Source of the DNA: CAKZNE01 sp040222435
GTDB taxonomy: Bacteria > Bacteroidota > Bacteroidia > Flavobacteriales > Schleiferiaceae
DNA length: 64,000 nt
Reading direction: 5' to 3'
Assembly: GCA_965212245.1 (NCBI GenBank)
Contig: OZ243107.1
Span: 434,001-498,000, forward strand
Within the stretch, counting starts at the first letter, position 1, and each line of letters begins with the position of its first letter. This document shows, one piece after another, positions 1-8,735 of this stretch. The notes below the pieces were generated by a model that saw only the letters and a program-made list of their open reading frames with translations, ran no database searches and was not told the origin of the DNA. Both the position numbers and the translations under genes were made by a program.

Positions 1-10
1 GTTCGACCCA

Positions 11-46
11 ATAAGAAAGCCGATCCTTTCGGATCGGCTTTCTTAT
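11..46. terminator. Bidirectional hairpin terminator
   Basis: A perfect 16-bp inverted repeat with a TTTC loop, GC-rich in the centre and A/T-rich at both ends, lies at the window start just downstream of the tRNA-Leu gene in the minus direction. It can end minus-strand tRNA transcription and a plus-strand gene entering from outside the window. Confidence 0.8.
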
Positions 47-47
47 G

Positions 48-133
48 TGCCCCAGGCGGGACTTGAACCCGCACGAACATTGCTGCTCACGGGATTTTAA
101 GTCCCGCGTGTCTACCAATTCCACCACCAGGGC
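48..133 (-). tRNA. tRNA-Leu (anticodon TAA)
   Basis: Read on the minus strand, the sequence folds as a class II tRNA: seven-pair acceptor stem GCCCTGG/CTGGGGC (with G-T wobbles), discriminator A, D arm with TGGTAGAC, anticodon loop CTTAAAA giving TAA, a short variable arm, and a T arm with GGTTCAAGTCC. The CCA end is not encoded. It is 86 nt, typical for tRNA-Leu, and decodes UUA (and UUG by wobble). Confidence 0.95.
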
Positions 134-143
134 AGTTGAAACT

Positions 144-169
144 AAAAACCCCTTGTGCAAGGGGTTTTT
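144..169. terminator. Hairpin between the two tRNA genes
   Basis: An 11-bp inverted repeat (AAAAACCCCTT/AAGGGGTTTTT, loop GTGC) sits between the tRNA-Leu and tRNA-Gly genes. It looks like an intrinsic terminator, or a processing hairpin between two tRNAs of one transcript. The T-run on either strand supports termination. Confidence 0.65.
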
Positions 170-176
170 GATTTTG

Positions 177-249
<73 letters not shown>

Positions 250-297
250 AATAAGGGACGGCAAATGTAATAAAAAGTAGATTTATCCAACAAATAT

Positions 298-2889
298 TTA
301 ATCACCAATTTTTCGTTTCACCTCATTCAGTTTCATAAGCGCCTCAACAGGCGTTAAAGTGTTGATATCTAAGTTTTTAATATCCTCCCGGATAGATTCA
401 AGTATCGGGTCGTCCAATTTAAAAAAGCTGAGTTGCATTTCATCTTTTACCCTTACCGCTTTAGCTGATCGTTTTTCCCGGCTCTTTTCCAGTTCCTTAA
501 GCATTTGATTAGCCCTATTGATCACCAATCCGGGCATCCCCGCCATTTGCGCTACATGAATTCCAAAACTATGCTCACTTCCTCCCTTTTTGAGTTTTCG
601 CATAAAAATGATGGAATTATCTACTTCCTTCACACTTACATTATAATTGCATATACGTTCAAATAATTCTTCCATTTCATTGAGCTCATGGTAATGTGTG
701 GCAAAGAGTGTTTTAGCCCGCCCGGGATGCTCATGTAAAAACTCGGCAATGGACCAGGCAATGGAAATACCATCATAGGTACTGGTTCCGCGGCCAATTT
801 CGTCCAGCAAAACCAAACTCCGCTCAGAGAGATTATTAAGGATACTGGCGGTCTCATTCATCTCTACCATAAAGGTAGACTCTCCCTGGCTGATATTATC
901 TGAAGCACCTACCCGAACAAATATTTTATCGATAAGTCCGATTTTTGCTTCGCTGGCAGGCACATAACACCCTATTTGGGCCAATATGCAAATAAGCGCA
1001 GTTTGACGAAGTAAAGCTGATTTACCGGACATATTCGGACCGGTAATCATTAATATCTGCTGCTCATCCCGATCAAGGAAAATGTTGTTGCTTATATATT
1101 CCTCACCACGGGGTAATTTCTTTTCAATTACCGGATGCCGGCCTTCCTTTACATCTATAGTATGCGAATCGTTTAATGCCGGACGGCAATAGTTGGAGTA
1201 CCGGGCCAGAACTGCAAAACCGCATAAGCAATCAATGGTGGCCAACATTTGCGCGTTTTGCTGGATAAGGTTCAGGTATTCTGAACAGTATTCTACCAGG
1301 TTATGATACAACTGAGATTCTAAAGCCAGTATCTTATCCTCTGCTCCCAGTATTTTATGTTCATACTCTTTAAGCTCCTCAGTAATATACCGCTCAGCAT
1401 TTACGAGGGTTTGTTTACGTATCCACCCCTCCGGAACTTTATCCCGGTGCGTATTTCGCACTTCAAGATAATAGCCGAACACATTATTGAAAGCTATTTT
1501 TAAACTGGGAATACCCGTATGCTCCCCTTCCCTTTTTTGAATCGCCAAAAGCTGATCTTTACCGCTGGTAAGCAACTCCCGTAACTCATCCAGTTCTTCA
1601 GATACGCCTTCTCTTATTACCCGCCCCTTACCTATTTGTACCGAAGGTTCTTCGCCCAGTGTGTTATTGATCCGTTCAATTAACTTCTCACATGGGTTTA
1701 GCTTATCCACCACAGAAGCTAAAGCCGGGTATTCTTTTTTAGAACACCGGTCGCGGATTTCATTGGAAAACGTTAAAGCCCTGAATAAGTGCTGAAGCTC
1801 TTTAGGGTTTATTTTACGGGTGCTCAGTTTTGCCGCCAGGCGTTCCAGATCATAAATATTCTCCAGCCTTTCACTTACTTCTGCGGCCAATTCAGGGTGC
1901 TTAAGGAATTCCTCTACACCATCCTGTCGCTGAGTGATCCGCCCTACCGCTTTTAGTGGCATGGCCAGCCAGCGCTTCAATAACCGTCCGCCCATAGGCG
2001 AGCTGGTGAAGTCTATCACATCAATCAATGCCGTACCATCAGAAGAATAGCTATTGAATAGCTCAAGATTACGCACGGTAAACTTGTCCATCCATACAAA
2101 TTCATCCCTATCAATACGGCTGATGTGTGTGATGTGCTCCAGCCGGTTGTTCTGGGTTTCTCTCAGGTAATGAAAAACCGATCCGGCCGCTATAATGCCA
2201 AGTTCCATTTCCTGAACACCAAAGCCTTTCAGGTTCTGGGTTTTAAAATGCTCCTGTAAAAGTTCTTCGGCAAAGTCCTTTTTATATACCCAATCGTCCA
2301 GGCCAAAAGTATAATGGCTGGAGCCAAAAAGCTTTTGGAAAACTTTGCCCTTGGATTTAGGGAACAATATTTCACTGGGTCTGAGACTTTGAAGTAGCTT
2401 ATCTATGTAATCTGTGGTGCCTTCTGCCAAGAGAAATTCTCCGGTTGAAATATCACAAAAGCTAATACCATGGCGCGTTTCCCCAAGGTTTACAGAGCAA
2501 AGGAAATTATTGGATTTGGCCTGAAGCACCTGATCATTGGTAGTTACACCTGGGGTAACTAATTCGGTAACTCCGCGTTTTACTATGTTTTTAGTGGCCT
2601 TAGGATCTTCTAACTGATCACAGATAGCTACCCTTTGCCCGGCCCTTACCAGTTTAGGCAGGTACGTATCCAGGGAGTGGTGTGGGAAACCGGCCAGCTC
2701 AATATGCGAAGCGGAGCCATTGGCCCTTTTGGTAAGTACAATACCGAGTATCTTGCTGGCTTTTACAGCATCTTCCCCAAAGGTTTCGTAGAAATCGCCA
2801 ACCCTGAAAAGCAGTAACGCATCCGGATATCTGGATTTGATCTGGTTGTACTGTTTCATTAATGGGGTCTCTGAGCTTTTTTTAGCCAA
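298..2889 (-). CDS. mutS: DNA mismatch repair protein MutS
   Basis: This 863-residue protein recognises mispaired bases and small loops and starts MutL-dependent repair. Near residue 32 it has the mismatch-probing Phe-x-Glu motif (GDFYETF). The C-terminal ABC-type ATPase shows Walker A TGPNMSGKS, the signature-like STFMVEMNE segment, Walker B LVLLDEIGRGTS and the switch histidine in ATHYHEL. Length matches bacterial MutS1 (about 850-880), not the shorter MutS2 lineage. The ATG start gives the usual short lead before the first domain. It is transcribed away from the trmH-like gene, sharing a 45-bp divergent gap. Confidence 0.97.
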   Translation of the reverse strand: MAKKSSETPLMKQYNQIKSRYPDALLLFRVGDFYETFGEDAVKASKILGIVLTKRANGSASHIELAGFPHHSLDTYLPKLVRAGQRVAICDQLEDPKATKNIVKRGVTELVTPGVTTNDQVLQAKSNNFLCSVNLGETRHGISFCDISTGEFLLAEGTTDYIDKLLQSLRPSEILFPKSKGKVFQKLFGSSHYTFGLDDWVYKKDFAEELLQEHFKTQNLKGFGVQEMELGIIAAGSVFHYLRETQNNRLEHITHISRIDRDEFVWMDKFTVRNLELFNSYSSDGTALIDVIDFTSSPMGGRLLKRWLAMPLKAVGRITQRQDGVEEFLKHPELAAEVSERLENIYDLERLAAKLSTRKINPKELQHLFRALTFSNEIRDRCSKKEYPALASVVDKLNPCEKLIERINNTLGEEPSVQIGKGRVIREGVSEELDELRELLTSGKDQLLAIQKREGEHTGIPSLKIAFNNVFGYYLEVRNTHRDKVPEGWIRKQTLVNAERYITEELKEYEHKILGAEDKILALESQLYHNLVEYCSEYLNLIQQNAQMLATIDCLCGFAVLARYSNYCRPALNDSHTIDVKEGRHPVIEKKLPRGEEYISNNIFLDRDEQQILMITGPNMSGKSALLRQTALICILAQIGCYVPASEAKIGLIDKIFVRVGASDNISQGESTFMVEMNETASILNNLSERSLVLLDEIGRGTSTYDGISIAWSIAEFLHEHPGRAKTLFATHYHELNEMEELFERICNYNVSVKEVDNSIIFMRKLKKGGSEHSFGIHVAQMAGMPGLVINRANQMLKELEKSREKRSAKAVRVKDEMQLSFFKLDDPILESIREDIKNLDINTLTPVEALMKLNEVKRKIGD

Positions 2890-2898
2890 AATTCATTC

Positions 2899-2906
2899 TA
2901 TTTTTG
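2899..2906 (+). promoter_or_regulatory. Candidate -7 promoter box of the trmH-like gene
   Basis: TATTTTTG matches the Bacteroidota -7 consensus TAnnTTTG and lies 28 bases upstream of the ATG. No clear -33 TTG is seen at the expected distance, since that stretch overlaps the mutS start. Confidence 0.45.
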
Positions 2907-2934
2907 AGGAGCTTGCTAAGATAAAAAAGAGCTT

Positions 2935-3459
2935 ATGAGAAAGTTGCAGATGCATGAATTAAATCGGCTTTCGGTAGAGGAGTTTAAGCAAAGCTCCAAA
3001 CACCCTATAGTTGTAGTACTGGATAACGTTCGCAGTGTCCTCAATGTAGGATCTGTGTTTCGCACCTGTGACGCATTTAAAATTGAACACCTATGGCTTT
3101 GTGGGGTGTCACCCACCCCTGAGCTTAAGGAAATGCGCAAAACCGCTTTGGGAGGTACTGAATCTGTAAGCTGGACCTATACAGAACACACCCTGGAAGT
3201 ATTAACCCACTTAAAAGAAGAAGGGTACCTGATTATCGGGGTTGAACAAACCACTGGTTCAATAAGCCTGGAGGAGATGAGGCCTACTGTAAAACCGGTA
3301 GTTTTTGTATTTGGCAATGAAGTCAAAGGCATACAGAGTAAACTGCTTCCGCTGTGTGATCATATTGTAGAGATCCCACAGTTTGGCACCAAGCACTCCA
3401 TCAATGTTTCCGTAAGTGCCGGCATTATTCTCTGGAAAGCACTGGAACCTCATCTTTAG
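2935..3459 (+). CDS. SpoU/TrmH-family RNA 2'-O-methyltransferase
   Basis: A 174-residue SPOUT-fold enzyme expected to methylate the ribose 2'-OH of a tRNA or rRNA nucleotide using S-adenosylmethionine. All three SpoU motifs are visible: motif 1 around LDNVRSVLNVGSVFRTCDAF (residues about 29-48), motif 2 VFVFGNEVKG (near 122) and motif 3 with the knot IPQFGTKHSINVSVSAGI (near 148). It lacks the extra N-terminal substrate domain of RlmB, so it is a minimal TrmH/TrmL-like member. The exact target nucleotide cannot be read from sequence. It is monocistronic and ends at a hairpin shared with the convergent ompA-like gene. Confidence 0.88.
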   Translation: MRKLQMHELNRLSVEEFKQSSKHPIVVVLDNVRSVLNVGSVFRTCDAFKIEHLWLCGVSPTPELKEMRKTALGGTESVSWTYTEHTLEVLTHLKEEGYLIIGVEQTTGSISLEEMRPTVKPVVFVFGNEVKGIQSKLLPLCDHIVEIPQFGTKHSINVSVSAGIILWKALEPHL

Positions 3460-3466
3460 GGCAAAA

Positions 3467-3498
3467 AAAATGCCTTCCGACAAAGCAGAAGGCATTTT
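3467..3498. terminator. Bidirectional terminator between trmH-like and ompA-like genes
   Basis: Inverted repeat AAAATGCCTTC / GAAGGCATTTT separated by 10 nt, flanked by A-run and T-rich sequence, between the stop codons of two convergent genes. Confidence 0.85.
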
Positions 3499-3520
3499 AT
3501 ATGTAGTTACCTAATTTTTA

Positions 3521-4945
3521 TTATTGTACTACAAAGTCAACTCTACGGTTTACATCGTAGCGACTGTTAGCTAACGGGTCACCTTCTCCGGCAGGCTCAG
3601 CAGTAAATCTGCCTTCATCAATACCGTATACCTGAACCAATTGCTTAACAACTGCTTCGGCTCTTCTCTTAGAAAGGTTTTTGTTATACTCTTCGGAACC
3701 TCTCTTGTCAGCATGACCCACAACCTTAACTTTTACGCCTGGGTTGTTTTTAAGAGCGATAGCTACAGTAGCTAAACGATCATGGTTAGCAGCAGTAACA
3801 GTAGCACTGTTAAATGCAAAATATACAGGAGGTAAGAAAGCACCACCTACACCACCGCCTCCGGCAGGAATGGTTTTACCCTGGAAGTTAACCAATTTAC
3901 CTTTCTCGGTATTAGGTTCTTTATCCATGTAGTCAGCTACACCATCACCGTCAGAATCAACGGCACGTCCGCTAGCGTCAACTTTAGCTCCTTTAGCAGT
4001 AAAAGGATCTTCATCCATATAATCAGGAATACCATCCTGATCTACATCAGTAGCTTTACCACTACCATCTACTACTACTCCTTCAGGAGTATTATTTTCT
4101 TTATCAAAGAAGTTGTTTACACCATCTTTGTCATCATCAGTAGTTAATTGATCAAAGTTATTTTTCACTTCTTCGATCTCAGCAAACATATTATCCAGAG
4201 GGTTAGCGTACACTACTGAAGTTTTGTCTTTATCACCGAAGTTATATGAAACACCTACACCAATAAAACCGAATGCATCAGTTGTATTACCAGTTGTAAT
4301 CGCATCAGGGAAATCCTCAGTCATGAATGTATGTCTGTACAACACATCCAGATCCAAACCGTTTGATAAACGGTATTTGTAATTCAACTGGATAGGAATA
4401 GTTGCCTGAAGAGCACGGGGGTCAGTCTGGTCATCTTTAGCACGACCTGAGAAATCTACCAATCCGGCACGGGCAATAGTATCTCCATTTGAATTATATG
4501 AGGTAGCAGCGATAGAAGAAATACCAGCTCCTACTGAAAATAGAAGTGCACTTCTGCGATCATGTACCTTTCCTTGTAAAACCCAGTTGCTCAGGTTGAA
4601 AACGATAGAAAGATCAGCATCTATGTAATTTCCATCAAAATAAACCGCATTACGGGTTCCGGAAGTTGAATGATAACCAGCAGACCCTGAAACACCAATG
4701 GTAGGGTTGAAGAATTTAGTCAAATGACCTCTTACTCCTATTTCAAAACCACCTATATCACTTGGGATACCATCCGCTTTATCTCCGCTAAAGCTAATTG
4801 CGTCTCCTAAACTAAGGGTTGGTCCAACAGTAGCACCAATAGACCAGCTACGGAAATTTTCAACGTGAGCTTTGGTCTTGGTCTCCTGTGCGTTAGCGAC
4901 TACCACTCCGATAGCCATTAAAAACAGTAAACTGTACTTTTTCAT
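3521..4945 (-). CDS. OmpA-family outer membrane protein with TSP3 repeats
   Basis: A 474-residue cell-envelope protein. A signal peptide starts at MKKYSLLFLMAIG and ends near VANAQ; I chose this ATG, not the one 14 codons upstream, because it begins the signal peptide. An N-terminal beta-barrel region (about 25-250) is followed by two to three thrombospondin type 3 calcium-binding repeats rich in D-x-D-x-DG (about 275-355), then a glycine-rich hinge (GGGGVGG) and a C-terminal OmpA peptidoglycan-binding domain (about 375-474) with FNSATVTAANHDRLATVA and the NLSKRRAEAV motif. It probably links outer membrane and cell wall. A strong promoter with both boxes lies upstream, suggesting an abundant protein. 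Confidence 0.9.
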   Translation of the reverse strand: MKKYSLLFLMAIGVVVANAQETKTKAHVENFRSWSIGATVGPTLSLGDAISFSGDKADGIPSDIGGFEIGVRGHLTKFFNPTIGVSGSAGYHSTSGTRNAVYFDGNYIDADLSIVFNLSNWVLQGKVHDRRSALLFSVGAGISSIAATSYNSNGDTIARAGLVDFSGRAKDDQTDPRALQATIPIQLNYKYRLSNGLDLDVLYRHTFMTEDFPDAITTGNTTDAFGFIGVGVSYNFGDKDKTSVVYANPLDNMFAEIEEVKNNFDQLTTDDDKDGVNNFFDKENNTPEGVVVDGSGKATDVDQDGIPDYMDEDPFTAKGAKVDASGRAVDSDGDGVADYMDKEPNTEKGKLVNFQGKTIPAGGGGVGGAFLPPVYFAFNSATVTAANHDRLATVAIALKNNPGVKVKVVGHADKRGSEEYNKNLSKRRAEAVVKQLVQVYGIDEGRFTAEPAGEGDPLANSRYDVNRRVDFVVQ

Positions 4946-5016
4946 AAATTCAATTTTTAGGTAACTAATTTGGTATAATAAATTCATTGTAAGAACTTTC
5001 TGTAAGTTCTAGTTGG

Positions 5017-5045
5017 CAAAAATAGTAATTCATTCTTTTTGCAAA
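5017..5045 (-). promoter_or_regulatory. Bacteroidota-type promoter of the ompA-like gene
   Basis: Read on the minus strand: -33 TTTG (5045-5042), 17-bp spacer, -7 TATTTTTG (5024-5017). Both boxes and spacing fit the TTG-N17-23-TAnnTTTG consensus. The predicted start of transcription leaves a leader of about 65 nt before the ATG at 4945. Confidence 0.65.
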
Positions 5046-5099
5046 ACATTATCAAAGACAAAGTTTAACAAGTAATTGTTTACCGGTTAGTAGATTTTC

Positions 5100-5708
5100 T
5101 TACTGAAGCGCTTGATAAATAAGTGTTTGCACCTGTTTAAGGTCCGGTTCAGCAGAAATAAAATCCATCTCTTCTGCGTTGATAATCAAGCTTTTAACCC
5201 CTTCAAAGCCTTTCAATGTTTTTTGATATCCCTCGTGTACACGCCTCAAGTATTCGTGGTCAATTTTCTGCTCATAAGCGCGGCCCCGCTGTATAATATT
5301 TCGCTTTGCTGTATCTACAGATCGATTAATGAACACAATAAGATCAGGTTTAGGGAGTTGCCGCTCCACAATGGTGAAGAAATCGCGGTAAAGCCTGTAC
5401 TCCACATCAAATAGATTAATACCAGCAAAAACCAGGCTTTTAAGCAGCGTATAATCTGAAATAACCAAGGGCTGAAAGAGGTCTTGTTTATTAAGCTTCT
5501 CCTTTAACTGATGGTACCGGTCCGCCAGAAAAGACATTTCCAGGGGAAATGAATAGCGGGCAGGCTCTTCGTAAAAACGAGCCAAAAAAGGATTCTCCTC
5601 AAACTCCTCAAGTATTAGCCGCGCATTCATCTCCTGGGCCAAAAGCCGGGCCAGGGTGGTTTTACCTGAACCAATATTCCCTTCGATACATATATAAGCC
5701 GGACTCAT
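5100..5708 (-). CDS. Deoxynucleoside kinase (first of two in the window)
   Basis: A 202-residue P-loop kinase of the deoxyadenosine/deoxyguanosine kinase family, which phosphorylates deoxynucleosides in salvage. The Walker A motif GNIGSGKTT is at residues 9-17. The glutamate-containing LEEFEENPFL segment is near 33-42 and a lid region with arginines is near RNIIQRGRAYEQ. Its start codon overlaps the folK stop by 4 bp (ATGA), so the two are translationally coupled. A second family member lies at 12952. The nucleoside preference of each cannot be decided by eye. Confidence 0.88.
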   Translation of the reverse strand: MSPAYICIEGNIGSGKTTLARLLAQEMNARLILEEFEENPFLARFYEEPARYSFPLEMSFLADRYHQLKEKLNKQDLFQPLVISDYTLLKSLVFAGINLFDVEYRLYRDFFTIVERQLPKPDLIVFINRSVDTAKRNIIQRGRAYEQKIDHEYLRRVHEGYQKTLKGFEGVKSLIINAEEMDFISAEPDLKQVQTLIYQALQ

Positions 5709-6229
5709 AATCTTTTTACACTTAACTCATCTTTGCACTCATCCCTCAATTTAACCATGCTTTTTTTTAATACAGGGTGTATAAAGTCAGGCATCAGTTC
5801 ACATAAAGGTTCCAGAACAAAGCTGCGTTCCTGTAGCCGTGGATGTGGAACCTCTAGCTCTTTCGTTTCGATAATCAGTTCATCAATAAACAGGATATCC
5901 AGATCTATGGTGCGCGAAGTGTACGATCCTGAATGATCCCGAACACGACCCTGTTCCTCTTCAATAAACAGCAAATCACGCATCATACCAAGGGGTTCCG
6001 TATCTGTTTCCAGCCTTATCACCTGATTGTAAAAATCAGGGGCTCCATTCATACCCCAGGCCTCCGTAAGGTATAATGAGCTACAGTTCTCAACCACACC
6101 CATATCCCCCAGTTGCTTTATTACCTGAATAAAGGTTTCAGGAACATTACCCAGGTTTCCACCCAAAAGGATAACATAGGTGCGAAGGTTACCCGCAGAA
6201 GCTTGGCTATTCTTTCTTAATATTGCCAT
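5705..6229 (-). CDS. folK: 2-amino-4-hydroxy-6-hydroxymethyldihydropteridine pyrophosphokinase
   Basis: This 174-residue enzyme transfers pyrophosphate from ATP to 6-hydroxymethyl-dihydropterin in folate synthesis. The start of the fold (LLGGNLGN), the TEAWG substrate loop, the RTIDLDILFID magnesium/ATP motif and the HPRLQERSFVLEPL signature are all present in order. Length is normal for the family. It is the first gene of a two-gene unit with a deoxynucleoside kinase (4-bp overlap). It diverges from sppA across 37 bp. A -7 box lies just before its start. Confidence 0.95.
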   Translation of the reverse strand: MAILRKNSQASAGNLRTYVILLGGNLGNVPETFIQVIKQLGDMGVVENCSSLYLTEAWGMNGAPDFYNQVIRLETDTEPLGMMRDLLFIEEEQGRVRDHSGSYTSRTIDLDILFIDELIIETKELEVPHPRLQERSFVLEPLCELMPDFIHPVLKKSMVKLRDECKDELSVKRL

Positions 6230-6240
6230 AATTTAAGGCG

Positions 6241-6248
6241 CAAAACTA
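6241..6248 (-). promoter_or_regulatory. -7 promoter box of folK
   Basis: On the minus strand TAGTTTTG (TAnnTTTG) ends 11 nt before the folK ATG, so the leader is very short. Confidence 0.5.
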
Positions 6249-6266
6249 AACTTTAGATAAAGACTT

Positions 6267-8033
6267 ATGAAGACATTCCTGAAAATGCTGTTAGCCACCA
6301 TTCTGGGGGGATTTTTACTGATTTTCATCCTCTTTATTGTATTGGCTTCCATTGCTTCTATGGCAGAGCCAAAATTTGTGGTGAAAGACAATTCCATACT
6401 GCGTATTGATATGAACTCTGTGATTTATGAACGGGCGGACAATAACCCTTTCGCTTCGTTTGATCCGGTTTCTATTACAGCCGAACAACCTTTGGGCTTA
6501 AATAACATACTTGCAGCTCTTAAAAAAGCCAAAAATGATCCCAAAATACTGGGCATCTACCTGGACGGAGGGATTCCGCTCACGGGAAATGCCACTCTTA
6601 GAGAGATCCGTAATGCTTTAATTGACTTTCGGGGTAAAGGTAAGTTTGTATACAATTACAGTGAAATACTTACTCAAAAAGGCTATTACCTGGCTTCAGC
6701 AGCCGATTCCGTCATGTTGAACCCTGAAGGTTTTTTTGAATGGAAAGGACTGAACGTCAGTGTAACTTACCTAAAAGATGCCATGGATAAACTTGGCCTT
6801 AAGCCCGAAGTTCTCCGCGCTACAGGCAACCGTTTTAAAAGTGCAGTGGAGCCTTATCTCAGGCAAGACATGAGTGAAGAAAACCGTCTTCAGCTCAATG
6901 CCTTGCTCAATTCAGTCTGGACAAGTTATACTACCGACATTGGTGCCTCACGGGAGCTATCGGCAGAAACCCTTAATGAGCTGGCCAATCAAAATGCTGT
7001 AATTCGTCCTCAGCTGGCCGTTGAAAGTGGTTTGATACACGCTGCTATTTACGAAGATCAAGTAATGGATGTATTTATGAACCGTGCAGGAGTAGATAAA
7101 GTGGACGATATTCCATTTATAGATATCCGTAATTATGCTAAGTCTGCCAACCTAAGTGGTGAAGAAGGTTATAGTTCAGATAAAATTGCTGTAGTTATTG
7201 CTCAGGGCGACATAGTAAGTGGCCGGGGAACTGAATACAGTATTGGTAGCGACCGTATAGCTGAAGCTTTGCGGAAAGCCCGCACCAATGATAATATTAA
7301 AGCTGTGGTTTTAAGGGTAAACAGCCCCGGGGGCAGCGCACTGGCTTCTGAAGTAATCTGGCGCGAAGTAGATCTGTTACGCCAGATAAAACCGGTAATA
7401 GCTTCTATGGGTGACCTGGCGGCCAGTGGCGGTTACTATATTTCCTGTTATGCCGATACCATCATTGCACAGCCTAACACGATAACCGGCAGCATTGGTG
7501 CCTTTGGCCTTTTCTTTACCGGACAGGAATTGCTAAATGACAAACTGGGTGTAAACATTGAAACTGTTCCTACGCATCAGTATTCTGACCTGGGAACTTT
7601 TGACCGGGCTCTTACCGAAGGAGAAAAAAGCCTGTTGATTGCATCAGTGGACAATATCTACAACACCTTTAAGCAAAGGGTAGCTACTGGTCGTGGTTTA
7701 TCCGAAGCCTTTGTGGATAGTATCGGGCAAGGACGTGTTTGGTCTGGTAGCGATGCACTGGAGCTTGGTTTGGTAGATATGTTGGGTGGTTTGGATACGG
7801 CCATAAGCGTAGCTCACAAAATGGCGGGTATTGAGGGCGAATACCGTGTGGTAGAATACCCCGAGCAGGAAGATCCCTTTATGCGTCTGATGAAAGATCT
7901 TACCGGAGGTTATGAAACACGGGTAATCCGTGCCAGGCTGGGAGAATATGCCCGCTATTTTGATCTTGCTCAGGAAGCGCAGAAAATGCAAGGTTATCAA
8001 ACCCGCTTATCATACGATATCCAAATAGATTAA
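6267..8033 (+). CDS. sppA: Signal peptide peptidase SppA (67K type)
   Basis: A 588-residue membrane-anchored Ser/Lys protease that degrades leftover signal peptides. One transmembrane segment lies at about residues 8-31. It has the double-domain layout of E. coli-type SppA: the N-terminal half gives the general-base lysine (K191 in RFKSAVEPY) and the C-terminal half gives the nucleophile (S387 in DLAASGGYY). The segment around NSPGGSALASE before the serine is also conserved. Both catalytic residues are present, so it should be active. It is followed after 1 bp by a transporter gene with a TTG start and probably shares its transcript. Confidence 0.95.
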   Translation: MKTFLKMLLATILGGFLLIFILFIVLASIASMAEPKFVVKDNSILRIDMNSVIYERADNNPFASFDPVSITAEQPLGLNNILAALKKAKNDPKILGIYLDGGIPLTGNATLREIRNALIDFRGKGKFVYNYSEILTQKGYYLASAADSVMLNPEGFFEWKGLNVSVTYLKDAMDKLGLKPEVLRATGNRFKSAVEPYLRQDMSEENRLQLNALLNSVWTSYTTDIGASRELSAETLNELANQNAVIRPQLAVESGLIHAAIYEDQVMDVFMNRAGVDKVDDIPFIDIRNYAKSANLSGEEGYSSDKIAVVIAQGDIVSGRGTEYSIGSDRIAEALRKARTNDNIKAVVLRVNSPGGSALASEVIWREVDLLRQIKPVIASMGDLAASGGYYISCYADTIIAQPNTITGSIGAFGLFFTGQELLNDKLGVNIETVPTHQYSDLGTFDRALTEGEKSLLIASVDNIYNTFKQRVATGRGLSEAFVDSIGQGRVWSGSDALELGLVDMLGGLDTAISVAHKMAGIEGEYRVVEYPEQEDPFMRLMKDLTGGYETRVIRARLGEYARYFDLAQEAQKMQGYQTRLSYDIQID

Positions 8034-8034
8034 T

Positions 8035-8730
8035 TTGAGCGCACCGCCCACTTCAAATACCCGGCAGGCCAACGGCCAATTTCTGTATATGGTGTTAGGT
8101 GGTCTTTTTGTATCAGCATTGGTTACCTGTAATCTTATTGCCAATAAGTTTATCCGGGTCGATCTTGGTTTTGGTGAATTTGAAATTTCTGCGGGTGTAT
8201 TGCCCTACCCTCTTACTTTTTTGATCACTGATATTTTAAGCGAGGTCTACGGCAGAAAAAAAACCAATACCATTGTATTCAGCGGTTTTTTCGCATCCCT
8301 GCTGGTGCTTCTTATCCTTTATCTGGGGAGTATGTTCCCTGCGCTGGACCAAAGTCCGGTAACTAATGAACAATACGATTCTGTATTCAGGAATTCCTGG
8401 CGGGTAATCGGAGCGTCTATGATCGCCTACCTCGTGGCCCAGTTTGTAGACGTTCGCGTTTTTCACTTCTGGAAAAACCTCACCAAAGGGAAACATTTAT
8501 GGCTGCGTAATAATTTCTCTACGGTATTCTCTCAACTGTTGGATACCGTATTGGTAACCACGGTAATATTTGCCGGTATTGAATCCTTTGGGTTTATATC
8601 CGGCCTTATCTGGGACGGCTGGTTGTTCAAGGTAATCTTTGCTGCAGCCGATACCATTTTGATCTATTTGGCCATCTTTGCCATTCGAAAGTATTTTAAC
8701 CTGGCCGCGGGAGAAGAGCTTAAAATTTAA
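8035..8730 (+). CDS. Queuosine precursor transporter (YhhQ/VUT family)
   Basis: A 231-residue inner-membrane protein with about six hydrophobic segments. The family signature ALVTCNLIANKF and the PYPLTFLITDILSEVYGRK loop are clear. The family imports queuosine precursors such as preQ0/preQ1 or queuine. The frame opens with TTG one base after the sppA stop; the first ATG is 18 codons later, inside the first hydrophobic stretch, so the TTG is the better choice. Neighbours sppA and the flippase-like gene lie within 1-6 bp, so the three form an operon. Confidence 0.85.
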   Translation: MSAPPTSNTRQANGQFLYMVLGGLFVSALVTCNLIANKFIRVDLGFGEFEISAGVLPYPLTFLITDILSEVYGRKKTNTIVFSGFFASLLVLLILYLGSMFPALDQSPVTNEQYDSVFRNSWRVIGASMIAYLVAQFVDVRVFHFWKNLTKGKHLWLRNNFSTVFSQLLDTVLVTTVIFAGIESFGFISGLIWDGWLFKVIFAAADTILIYLAIFAIRKYFNLAAGEELKI

Positions 8731-8735
8731 TTTGA

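Noticed and set aside
4000..4160. Tandem repeat in the ompA-like gene as a DNA repeat or CRISPR
   Set aside because: The repetition comes from protein-level TSP3 repeats rich in Asp/Gly; no regular spacer pattern exists.
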